A stretch of 64,000 bases of DNA, from NCBI GenBank assembly GCA_024711125.1, contig JANJTM010000038.1, positions 62,001 through 126,000 of the forward strand, read 5' to 3'. The notes below the pieces were generated by a model that worked only from the letters and a program-made list of their open reading frames with translations, was not told where the DNA came from and did not search any database. The position numbers and the translations under genes are program-made. The stretch is from Rhodothermales bacterium (GTDB lineage: Bacteria > Bacteroidota > Rhodothermia > Rhodothermales > UBA10348). Positions 9,121 to 19,209 of this stretch are shown here, piece by piece. Position 1 is the stretch's first letter. Each line of letters begins with the position of its first letter.

Positions 9121-9942
9121 TCAGGCCGGTCGCCGGGCCGTGACCAGGAGTCCGGTACCCTTCGACTGCCGATCCGCCAGGTCGGCGGCATTGAGGAGTA
9201 GCCCGACGGGAAGCGCCACCACGTACCAGAGCGCCACGATCGGCACGAAGAGGAACGAACGGCCCAGCAACCGCATGGGAACGGCCACGAGGAGGCGCCA
9301 TGCCAGGCTTCCCGGCGCCCCGTACGTATAGCGCACGTCCTCGATCGACAACCCTGCAGAAGCGAGTTTGCCCCGGATTTCTTCGGGGGAGTATCCGTCG
9401 CGCACGTGCTCGCCGATGAAGGAAGCGTCGCCTTCGGCCTGCACGCCCGACCCTCCCTGGTCGGACGGGGTATTCACGACCACGATCCCGCCCGGCGACA
9501 GCACGCGCGCGAAATGTCGGAAGACGGTCACGTCGTCCTCGATGTGCTCCATGACGTCGACCGACAACACGAGATCGAACGGTCCTTCCTCGTGAAGATC
9601 GGTGAGATCGGCGTGGCGCACGGTACATCGCTCGCCGAGGCCCGTACGCCGCAGGTAGGCCCGCAATCGCTCCAGGTAGTCGTCCTTGATGTCGACGGCC
9701 GTCACGACTACCCTACCGTCGGAACGCAGCAGCCAATCGGTGAATTGTCCGAAACCGGTACCGGCGTCCAGGACGCGGAAAGGCCGACCGTCCGGTGCCG
9801 CGGACAGTGCGCGCCGCAGCGCGTCCCTCACGTACCACGCCCGGAGAAACACGACGTGCAGCACGCCGAGGAAAATCCGGTAGAGGAGCGTCGAGCGCTC
9901 GAAGCGCCGGACGAGTCGGTCCTTCACGGGATCGTAGTCCAT
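9121..9942 (-). CDS. Class I SAM-dependent methyltransferase with C-terminal membrane segment
   Basis: A 273-residue protein with a methyltransferase fold: motif [13 protein letters not shown] near residue 57, an acidic strand end TAVDIKDDY, and [15 protein letters not shown] near 125, where MEHIEDD is typical of methyltransferase family 11. After the catalytic part there is a hydrophobic stretch ([22 protein letters not shown]), so the enzyme is probably membrane-attached. It starts 11 bases after the stop of a GT4 gene and follows a GT2 gene, suggesting modification of a glycolipid or polysaccharide intermediate. The substrate is unknown. Confidence 0.8.
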   Translation of the reverse strand: MDYDPVKDRLVRRFERSTLLYRIFLGVLHVVFLRAWYVRDALRRALSAAPDGRPFRVLDAGTGFGQFTDWLLRSDGRVVVTAVDIKDDYLERLRAYLRRTGLGERCTVRHADLTDLHEEGPFDLVLSVDVMEHIEDDVTVFRHFARVLSPGGIVVVNTPSDQGGSGVQAEGDASFIGEHVRDGYSPEEIRGKLASAGLSIEDVRYTYGAPGSLAWRLLVAVPMRLLGRSFLFVPIVALWYVVALPVGLLLNAADLADRQSKGTGLLVTARRPA

Positions 9943-9953
9943 GGCGGGGCGAT

Positions 9954-11069
9954 TCAGAGGGTTTCGGCGGCCTGGAGTACCGTGCGCGCGAAACGCGACC
10001 AGGACCGCTCCCCGGACAGGCGCACGGCGCCTTCGCGCAGCGCGGCGTTGCGTGAAGGATCCAGCGCTTCGTCGAGCGCACGGGCCAGCGACTCCGGGTC
10101 CGCCGGAGGAACCACGATTCCCGAGCCGTACTCGATCACCTGGGCCGAGATTCCTCCCACGTCACTGACCACGGCCGGAGTGCCGAACCGGGCCGCCGTC
10201 ATTACCACGCCACTCTGGGTTCCCGACGTGTACGGAAGCGCGACCACGTCTGCCGCGCCGAAGAGCACGGGCACGCGGTGGTCGGGTACGTATCCGTCCT
10301 CGATCCGGACCCGTCCGCGCAGGCCCAGGGCCTCGATCCGGCGCAGGATCGGCGCCTTGTCCTGGTACCACTCGCCGGCAACCACCAGGGTCGCATCCGG
10401 CTTCGACGCCGAAAGCAAAGCGAGGGCCTCGACGAGGTGATCCAACCCCTTGTAGGCCCTCACGAGGCCGAAAAACAGGACCAGCGGCCGGTCGTCGGCC
10501 ACATCGAGCGCGCGTCGCGCCGCGCCCCGCTCGGGAGCGTCCGGAAAGTGGTCGACCGCCGGGTGGGGGGTCACGAACACCGGGCCGGCATATCCCACGT
10601 CCCGTATACCCCGGGAAACGGCGTCAGACAGGGCGACGACCGCCCCACAGCGACGCAGCATCCATCGCGCGGTGGCGCGGGCGCCGGGAATGGGCTCGTG
10701 GGGCACGACGTTGTGTACCAGTCCGACCACGGGCGCTCCCGACCGCCGCGCAGCGACCCCGATCGACGGAGCCACGGGCATGGTCCAATGTGCGGCGAGC
10801 ACGAAGTCGGGGCGCCACGTCGACAACGCGTTGCCCGCGCGCCGCCAGGTCAACGGGTTGACCGCGTCGAGTATCGCGAGCGGATCGGGCCGGGCTCCGG
10901 GTTCCAGCGGGGACCGTCCCCCAAGCAGGACGGCCGGAAACAGCCGCGTGAACGGCACACGGAGTACCTCGTGACCCTCGGCCTCCAGCGCCCGGGCTGC
11001 ATGGGCCGAGAATTGCGCGATACCGCCCCGGATGGGCGGAAATGGGGATATGAACCCTATGCGGGACAC
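9954..11069 (-). CDS. Glycosyltransferase family 4 protein
   Basis: A 371-residue GT-B glycosyltransferase. The N terminus VSRIGFISPFPPIRGGIAQF carries the glycine-rich acceptor-side loop. The C-terminal half has LVLFFGLVRAYKGLDHLVEAL and, near the end, the nucleotide-sugar region DVVALPYTSGTQSGVVMTAARFGTPAVVSD. In that region the usual E-x7-E element is replaced by SGTQSGV, as in some WbuB/WcaL-like enzymes. The start is the GTG at 11069, four bases after the GT2 stop. The context (GT2, then GT4, then methyltransferase) suggests envelope glycan assembly; donor and acceptor cannot be told. Confidence 0.85.
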   Translation of the reverse strand: MSRIGFISPFPPIRGGIAQFSAHAARALEAEGHEVLRVPFTRLFPAVLLGGRSPLEPGARPDPLAILDAVNPLTWRRAGNALSTWRPDFVLAAHWTMPVAPSIGVAARRSGAPVVGLVHNVVPHEPIPGARATARWMLRRCGAVVALSDAVSRGIRDVGYAGPVFVTPHPAVDHFPDAPERGAARRALDVADDRPLVLFFGLVRAYKGLDHLVEALALLSASKPDATLVVAGEWYQDKAPILRRIEALGLRGRVRIEDGYVPDHRVPVLFGAADVVALPYTSGTQSGVVMTAARFGTPAVVSDVGGISAQVIEYGSGIVVPPADPESLARALDEALDPSRNAALREGAVRLSGERSWSRFARTVLQAAETL

Positions 11070-11073
11070 TCCG

Positions 11074-12024
11074 TCAGTCGTCGCCGACCGTGTCGGCGAC
11101 CCTGTAGGCCGACGGACGCTCCATGCGCGGGACCACGACCATCTCGCCGATGAGTCCGGTCGTGAACATCTGCACACCGGCCAGGATCATGAGTACGCCC
11201 AACAACAGCAACGGGCGGTCGCCGATCGGGCGACCGAAAACGAGCTTCTCGACCGAAAGCCAGAGCGAGATCACGAAACCGCCCAGGAATGCCAGGCTCC
11301 CGAGCGTTCCGAAGAAGTGCATCGGTCGCGCGGTGAACCGCGTCAGGAACTGGACGGTCAGCAGGTCGAGGAAACCTTTGACGAACCGGGAAAGCCCGAA
11401 CTTCGTCCGGCCGTACTGGCGCGCATGGTGTACGACCGGGATCTCGCCGATGCGGTGGAATCCCTCCCACTTGGCCAGGAGCGGGATGTAGCGGTGCAGC
11501 TCACCGTACACGTGTACGCTCTTCACGACGTCCGACCGGTATCCCTTGAGCCCGCAGTTGAAGTCGTGCAGCGGGATGCCCGACATGCGCCGCGTCACGA
11601 AGTTGAAGAACCGGCTCGGAATGGTCTTCGAGAGCGGGTCCTTGCGGCGACGTTTCCAGCCGGACACCAGGTCGAGCCCGCCTTCAAGCGCCGCCACGAG
11701 GTTCGGGATCTCGGCCGGATCGTCCTGGAGATCGGCGTCCATCGTGACGACGTACCGTCCCCGCGCCCGCTCGAAACCGACCGCCAGCGCCGCAGACTTG
11801 CCGTAGTTGCGTTGGAACGACACCCCGTGGAACCGGGGGTCTTCCTTCGACAGCGCGCGCACACGTTCCCATGACCCGTCGCGTGAACCGTCGTCGATGA
11901 ACCAGGCCTCGAACGTGAGACCGGCCCCTTCGCACGCCTCGACGATGCGTCGAGCGAGGGGAGCCAGCGACTCCTCCTCGTCGAGCAGCGGGATCACCAG
12001 GCTGACGTCTGGACGAGGGGTCAT
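11074..12024 (-). CDS. Family 2 glycosyltransferase, DPM1/GtrB-like polyprenyl-phosphate sugar transferase
   Basis: The 316-residue protein has an N-terminal GT-A domain with DVSLVIPLLDEEESL, the acidic IDDGSRDGSW, and the metal-binding TMDADLQDDP, which is the signature of dolichyl/undecaprenyl-phosphate mannosyl- or glucosyltransferases. Two C-terminal membrane segments (about residues 230-252 and 270-292) match the GtrB/ArnC layout. It probably loads a sugar onto undecaprenyl phosphate at the inner face of the membrane. It starts 5 bases below the gyrB stop and precedes the GT4 gene by four bases. Confidence 0.86.
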   Translation of the reverse strand: MTPRPDVSLVIPLLDEEESLAPLARRIVEACEGAGLTFEAWFIDDGSRDGSWERVRALSKEDPRFHGVSFQRNYGKSAALAVGFERARGRYVVTMDADLQDDPAEIPNLVAALEGGLDLVSGWKRRRKDPLSKTIPSRFFNFVTRRMSGIPLHDFNCGLKGYRSDVVKSVHVYGELHRYIPLLAKWEGFHRIGEIPVVHHARQYGRTKFGLSRFVKGFLDLLTVQFLTRFTARPMHFFGTLGSLAFLGGFVISLWLSVEKLVFGRPIGDRPLLLLGVLMILAGVQMFTTGLIGEMVVVPRMERPSAYRVADTVGDD

Positions 12025-12029
12025 CGGGT

Positions 12030-14096
<2,067 letters not shown>

Positions 14097-14160
14097 TCAC
14101 GGCCGCGGAGCGCATCGTTCGCGGGCATGTACCGGAACCCCGTCGAGCGTGACCCGCCCC

Positions 14161-14826
14161 TCAGACCTCCAGGTACCGCATGAACTGCTGCACGCGGTAG
14201 ACCAGCTCTTCCTGGTCGTCCTCCTCGCCGAACGCCGCCACGACGTGATAGCCCCGGTGCTCGAGCACGTGCTTGACCCGCGTCGCGTCTCGGACGTTGA
14301 GCTTGATCGTCACCCGTACGCGGGAAGGCGCATCCTCGACGGTGTCCGTGGACAGCGACAGCACGCGCACGTCGTTCTGTTCGACGGCGAAAACCAGCTG
14401 CGACAGCGAGTAGTCCCGTTCCTCCAGCTCGACGGCCAGGATGGCCCCCGACGCATGGGTGCCGAGCGTTCGGGCAAACCAGTCGAACAGCTCGTGCCGA
14501 CGCACGAGACCGGCGTACAACCCCTCCTCGACCACGGGAATGGTGGTGAGGTCATGCTCCATCATGAGACGGGCCACCTCGAAAAGGTGCGTGCGCAGCG
14601 TCACCGAGACCGGCTCCCGCGCCGACAGCAGGGCCACCAGCGGAATGTCGGGGCCCGCCGCGTCGAGCAGCTGCTCCTCGGAGAGGATCCCGATCACACG
14701 CCGTTCGGCGTCCACGACCGGCAGATGTCGTACGCGGACCTCCATGAGGAGGCCGAGCGCGTATTCGACGGTGTCGGTCGGTTTCAGCGGAGGCGTGGCC
14801 TTGCTGACAAGTTGGTCGACGATCAT
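14161..14826 (-). CDS. CBS-domain pair protein with C-terminal ACT-like region
   Basis: A 221-residue protein with two CBS motifs in the first ~125 residues (VRHLPVVDAERRVIGILSEEQLL and LTTIPVVEEGLYAGLVRRHELF). A C-terminal ~80-residue segment has the alternating pattern of an ACT or AcuB-type domain (VRVLSLSTDTVEDAPSRVRVTIKLNV). Such stand-alone proteins are thought to sense adenine nucleotides; no catalytic domain is present. The start is ATG 14826. It lies ~190 bases upstream of gyrB in the same direction. The target process is not identifiable. Confidence 0.78.
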   Translation of the reverse strand: MIVDQLVSKATPPLKPTDTVEYALGLLMEVRVRHLPVVDAERRVIGILSEEQLLDAAGPDIPLVALLSAREPVSVTLRTHLFEVARLMMEHDLTTIPVVEEGLYAGLVRRHELFDWFARTLGTHASGAILAVELEERDYSLSQLVFAVEQNDVRVLSLSTDTVEDAPSRVRVTIKLNVRDATRVKHVLEHRGYHVVAAFGEEDDQEELVYRVQQFMRYLEV

Positions 14827-14945
14827 GGAAGCACCGGGGGTCTGCTGCTTCGATGCTGCAAGCGACGTGCCGTTTCCTGGGCGAGCCGACGCGATATACG
14901 GCAGTCGTGCGCCCTTGCGCAACGGCAATTATTCGGATCCCGGGG

Positions 14946-16289
14946 TCAGGGTCGTCCCCGCCCGTCTGCCGGGACCTCGACGTGGCGACCCGTACGCAGC
15001 ATCGGCTGCAGATCCCGGTAGTGGTGTTTGGCCAGTCGGATGTGCATTCGGGCCACCGGCTGGCCGCCGTGCTGCTCGTCATCCAGGACCTCGAATTCCT
15101 CCGACAGGACCTCGGCGACACGGCGGATATGGGCGATGGCCTTGGCGTCGACCACCGGAACGCACACCACGGTGTCCACGAAATCGGCCTCGGCCACCGC
15201 GAGCACCTTCGTTCGCAGCGGTCCCAGGCCGATTCCCCGCCGGGCCGAAACGAACGCCGCGTCGGCATACTCCTCCCTCAGGTGACGCATCGTGTCGGGG
15301 GAATCCAGCGCGTCGATCTTGTTGAATACCAGCAGCGTGGGTTTCTCCTCGGCGCCGAGTTCGGCCAACGTCTCCCGGACGACCTGCATCTGGTCCTCGA
15401 ACCGGGGTCGGGACGCGTCGATCACGTGCAGCAGAACGTCGCTTTCGCGCACTTCGTCGAGCGTCGATTTGAAGCTCTCGATCAACCGGTGCGGAAGCTT
15501 GCGGATGAAACCCACCGTGTCCGAAAGCAGCACCGGCTTGTTCGCGGCCAATCGCACGAGCCGCGTGGTGGCGTCCAACGTCGCAAAGAGCCGGTCTTCG
15601 GCCAGAACGTCGGTGTCGGCCAACGCATTCATCAACGTCGACTTGCCCGCGTTGGTATACCCGACGAGGGAGACGCGGACGTAGCGCTGGCGCCCCTTCC
15701 GCTGCGTGGTGCGCTGGCGGTCGATCTCGTCGAGCCGGAGTTTCAGCGTGGCGATCCGGTGCCCGATGAGGCGCCGGTCAGTCTCGATCTGCGTCTCGCC
15801 CGGGCCCTTCGTTCCGATACCCCCTTTCTGCCGGGACAGGTGCGTCCACTGGCGGGTGAGCCGGGTGCGCAGGTACTCGAGCTGGGCAAGCTCCACCTGC
15901 GTCTTCGCCGTGGCCGAGCGGGCATTCCGGGCGAATATGTCGAGGATCAGGCCCGAACGCTCGACCAGTTTGATCCCGATTTCCTTCTCGAGGTTTCGGA
16001 TCTGGTTCGGCGACAGGTCGTCGTCGAGGACGACCAGGTCGGCGGAGGTTTCCTTCACCAGCGCCGCCAGTTCGGCCACCTTGCCGCTGCCGAGCCAGGT
16101 TGCCGGGTGGAGGCGGTCCACCGCCTGCACGAGGCGTTCGACGACGTCTGCCCCGGCCGTGTCGGCCAGCAGGGCAAGTTCGTCCATCGAGTCGTCCACC
16201 TCGGCGCGGGTCGAGCCCGGGCGGACCACGCCCACCAGCACGGCCTTTTCCCGGCGGGGCACTTTCGTTTCGTGAAGGGTCGCGGTCAC
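14946..16289 (-). CDS. hflX: Ribosome-associated GTPase HflX
   Basis: A 447-residue GTPase that binds 50S/70S ribosomes and splits stalled ribosomes under stress. The N-terminal HflX domain is followed by the conserved KGGIGTKGPGETQIETDRR linker. The G domain has P-loop GYTNAGKSTLMN, G3 DTVGFIRKLPH and G4 FNKID. The GTG start at 16289 gives MTATLHETKV; no ATG gives the full N-terminal domain. The neighbouring downstream gene is the CBS protein; upstream is an unrelated membrane protein gene 10 bases away. Confidence 0.94.
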   Translation of the reverse strand: MTATLHETKVPRREKAVLVGVVRPGSTRAEVDDSMDELALLADTAGADVVERLVQAVDRLHPATWLGSGKVAELAALVKETSADLVVLDDDLSPNQIRNLEKEIGIKLVERSGLILDIFARNARSATAKTQVELAQLEYLRTRLTRQWTHLSRQKGGIGTKGPGETQIETDRRLIGHRIATLKLRLDEIDRQRTTQRKGRQRYVRVSLVGYTNAGKSTLMNALADTDVLAEDRLFATLDATTRLVRLAANKPVLLSDTVGFIRKLPHRLIESFKSTLDEVRESDVLLHVIDASRPRFEDQMQVVRETLAELGAEEKPTLLVFNKIDALDSPDTMRHLREEYADAAFVSARRGIGLGPLRTKVLAVAEADFVDTVVCVPVVDAKAIAHIRRVAEVLSEEFEVLDDEQHGGQPVARMHIRLAKHHYRDLQPMLRTGRHVEVPADGRGRP

Positions 16290-16299
16290 GATCGCACGT

Positions 16300-16860
16300 T
16301 TACCCCTCGAGCGCCTGCCGCCCGACCGTGCGCTCCGGCACGATCGCCTGGGGCTCTTCCAGGCGATTCCGCACGTAACGCCGGAAAACCTCCACGTACG
16401 GTTTCGGCACGGCGACCTCGAGCCGGCGATGGGACCCGTCTGCCGACTCGTACATGAAGACGAAGACGACGCCGCGCCCCTCCGAGGCCTCGAAATAGTC
16501 GTATACCTGCACCCATGCCACCGATGCGTCCGAGCGAAGCGCGTCGCGAACGATTCCGTAGCGGGTAACGAACACGGTTCCGGACAGCAGGGACGACATC
16601 AGCCACAGCATCGCGCCGACCAGGTACCCCGTGAAGATGTCCGGGGCGATCTCCGGAATGGCATTCGCCGCGTAAACGTAGAGCACCGCCACCACTCCCA
16701 TGAACAGGATCGGCCAGACGGGAAGGCGCGCCGGACGCGCCGCTTTCCACGAGAACGCCACCCCGCGAATGCGGAGCCGGCGGGCCACCGTGAGTGCCAG
16801 CAACGTCGACGTCACGCCGAGAAAGGCGAGGACGAGTACCGTATGCAGGGCATTGACCAC
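16300..16860 (-). CDS. Hypothetical membrane protein with three predicted membrane segments
   Basis: I do not recognise this family. From the GTG at 16860 the 186-residue protein has a first membrane segment (VVNALHTVLVLAFLGVTSTLLALTV), a second (LPVWPILFMGVVAVLYVYA) and a third (YLVGAMLWLMSSLLSGTVFV). A soluble C-terminal half of beta-strand character follows (WVQVYDYFEASEGRGVVFVFMYE...), which resembles PH-like domains seen in many small bacterial membrane proteins. The frame continues upstream into the BatA-like gene, so the start is uncertain; GTG 16860 is the first start codon after that gene's stop. It lies between hflX and the BatA-like gene. Confidence 0.6.
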   Translation of the reverse strand: MVNALHTVLVLAFLGVTSTLLALTVARRLRIRGVAFSWKAARPARLPVWPILFMGVVAVLYVYAANAIPEIAPDIFTGYLVGAMLWLMSSLLSGTVFVTRYGIVRDALRSDASVAWVQVYDYFEASEGRGVVFVFMYESADGSHRRLEVAVPKPYVEVFRRYVRNRLEEPQAIVPERTVGRQALEG

Positions 16861-16940
16861 GTGGAGACGGAGATCGTAATCGGAACTTCGTTCGCCGGCG
16901 CCCGGACGGGCGCGTTCGGCCGAGGTCGGTCGGCCACCGG

Positions 16941-19052
16941 TCAGGCGCCCGCTTCGGGCTTCCAGAGTGCCGCCACGGCCGATTCGGCCACCAACGTGAG
17001 CAACGCGAGCAACAGGAAGACGTTCCACCATTCGACCCCGTCGCGTTCGGCCGCAACGAGGTCGCGCGCGCGCCCGGTGTCTGCCGTATCCAGCGGGAGC
17101 ACGTCGACCCGAAGGCCGGTGGCACGGGAGAGCCGGACGGCCGCTTCGTCCGGTTCCAGGCGGGTCGGCTCCGATTCCCGGCTGTCCGTATTCACCGCGG
17201 CGCGGTGAACCACCCGCGCCCTGTCGACTACCGAGAGCGTGCCCGGCCGGTCGAGGGTGCCGTCGAGACGAACGAGGACGCCGGAGGCGATGCCCCTGCG
17301 TGTCGGCGCGATCCGGTCCCCCGCGGGCGTGACCACCTCCAGCGGAACCGTTTCATCCACGCGGGAAACGAACAACTCGGCGGCGGAGCCCACGGGAAAT
17401 TGCCCGCCTTCCACCGAGCCGCTCGACGTCAGCAGGAACAGGGACCGGTAAAGCAGCGGAAGGAACAGCCCGCGGGTCGGAAGATCGCTCCATGCCGGAT
17501 CGGGGGCGACGGCCACCCACAGCACGGTACCCCGGCCGTGACGGATCTCCTGGAGAAACGGATCGCCGCCGGCAAGCCGCATCACGGTGTTCTCCCCCGC
17601 ACCGGCGGGCTCGTAGGCCCTGCGGCGGAACAGCGTGACCCGCTCGGGTTCAGCCCCCGCACGGTCGAACAGGCCCTCGAAAACCGGGTGTTCGAGCTCC
17701 ACCCGCTCCACGACATCGAGAGCCGCCCCTCCCGACGATTGGATCACCGCCCCGACGCGACCGCCGGACGCCGCGGCCAGGAGGGCCGAGGCTCCGTCCA
17801 CCGTCCCCCGGGCCGTCGGAAACACGAGAAGTCCGGCGCCGTCCCGCACATGGCGGGCGAGTCGTTCGACTTCCCCGGTTCCGAGATCCGCGACCCCCAG
17901 GAGAACGGCCGCGTCGAAGTCCGACAGGCGCGCCGAGGCGAGCGCCCGCTCCGCGATCCACGTGACCTCCATTCCCAACCGGTCGCCCGCGAGCGCCGGG
18001 TCGAGCGCCGCGCGCAGGAACCCGGTTTCCATACCCTCCCCTTCCACGACGAGGACGCGGCGGGATTCGGGTACGAGCAGGGTGAAGTACCGTTCGTCGT
18101 CGAAGGGCACGCTGTCGTCCTCGAGCACGACGCGACCGGAGAGCCAGCCGCGTCCGGTCACGGAGGCCGAAAACTCGAGCGTCGCCCGGTTTCCGGGCTC
18201 CAGGTCGGCCGTCGCCTGCGCCACGCGTTCGCCCTCGATTTCGAGCCATGCCACGTAACCCGGTAAAGACGACGGACCGTGGTTGACCACGTCGGCCTCG
18301 AATCGCACGGGTTGGCCGGCGCCCACCACACGCGACACGACGCGAACCGCCTCGACCCCGACATTCGCCTCGGTTCGGGTGCCGACCGGAACCAGCAGCA
18401 CGTTGGGGCCGGAGGACGAAGGCCGGGCGAGCGTGTCGACGATCGTCGACGCCTGCAGATCCGACACCACGTACATCTCGCGGCGCGCGAGGGTCGAACG
18501 CTCCAACACCGCCGCGGCCCTCGCGACGGCCGACGAGAGCGTCACCGTCGCGAAGCCCGGCTCGATGTCGGCCAGCCGTGCCGCCGCGGCCGCTCCCCCC
18601 GGCCCGACCGACGCGGCCGTTGCGTCAGCCTGACCGGTGAACACCACGAGGACTTCGTCTTCTGCGTCGGTCGTGCCCACGATGGCCCGCGCCGCGGCGA
18701 GGGCCTGGTCGAAATAGGACCCCGCGGCATCCCGGGTCGTCATCGAGGGCGAATCGTCCACGACCACCGCCACCGCTGCCGGTCCGTCCACGCCCACCCA
18801 GGCCGCCAGCCTGCCCGGCAGGACGGGCCTCGCGAACGAGAGGACCAGGAACGCGATCGCCAGCGTGCGCAGCAGCAGCAGAAGCCACTGCTTCACGCGG
18901 ACCCGCTGCATCGTCGACCGCTGGACCTCGCGCAGGAATGCCAGCGAGGAAAAATCGACCCTTCGCGGCTTCCGGAAGTTGAACAGGTGGATGATCAGCG
19001 GGATTGCCGCCGCCGCGAGGCCGAGCAGAACGAGCGGGTTCAGAAACGTCAT
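16941..19052 (-). CDS. BatA N-terminal domain / VWA-like membrane protein
   Basis: A 703-residue protein starting MTFLNPLVLLGLAAAAIPLIIHLF. This is the BatA-type N-terminal membrane segment, followed by a second segment (VKQWLLLLLRTLAIAFLVLSFARP) typical of Bacteroidota/Rhodothermota proteins. A von Willebrand A-like domain follows, with the metal-site motif DDSPS (DxSxS) near residue 95. A long Ig/CARDB-like and glutamine-amidotransferase-like region comes next, and a final membrane segment (NVFLLLALLTLVAESAVAAL). Such proteins usually sit beside a MoxR ATPase and a DUF58 protein; neither is next to it here. Role unknown, perhaps envelope stress. It diverges from uvrA with ~157 bases between starts. 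Confidence 0.8.
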   Translation of the reverse strand: MTFLNPLVLLGLAAAAIPLIIHLFNFRKPRRVDFSSLAFLREVQRSTMQRVRVKQWLLLLLRTLAIAFLVLSFARPVLPGRLAAWVGVDGPAAVAVVVDDSPSMTTRDAAGSYFDQALAAARAIVGTTDAEDEVLVVFTGQADATAASVGPGGAAAAARLADIEPGFATVTLSSAVARAAAVLERSTLARREMYVVSDLQASTIVDTLARPSSSGPNVLLVPVGTRTEANVGVEAVRVVSRVVGAGQPVRFEADVVNHGPSSLPGYVAWLEIEGERVAQATADLEPGNRATLEFSASVTGRGWLSGRVVLEDDSVPFDDERYFTLLVPESRRVLVVEGEGMETGFLRAALDPALAGDRLGMEVTWIAERALASARLSDFDAAVLLGVADLGTGEVERLARHVRDGAGLLVFPTARGTVDGASALLAAASGGRVGAVIQSSGGAALDVVERVELEHPVFEGLFDRAGAEPERVTLFRRRAYEPAGAGENTVMRLAGGDPFLQEIRHGRGTVLWVAVAPDPAWSDLPTRGLFLPLLYRSLFLLTSSGSVEGGQFPVGSAAELFVSRVDETVPLEVVTPAGDRIAPTRRGIASGVLVRLDGTLDRPGTLSVVDRARVVHRAAVNTDSRESEPTRLEPDEAAVRLSRATGLRVDVLPLDTADTGRARDLVAAERDGVEWWNVFLLLALLTLVAESAVAALWKPEAGA

Positions 19053-19209
19053 GGCAGGATCGGCGACGGAAGACCCCGGGCGGCCTCGAGCGGGCGGTTC
19101 GAACGTGACCCCCGAACCGGCAGTTCCTGCGCCCTCCGTCCCCCGGAACCTCGGCGTCGAGGCATCCAACGGTGCTCGCCGGCGTATATCCCTGCTATTC
19201 CTCCGCTCC

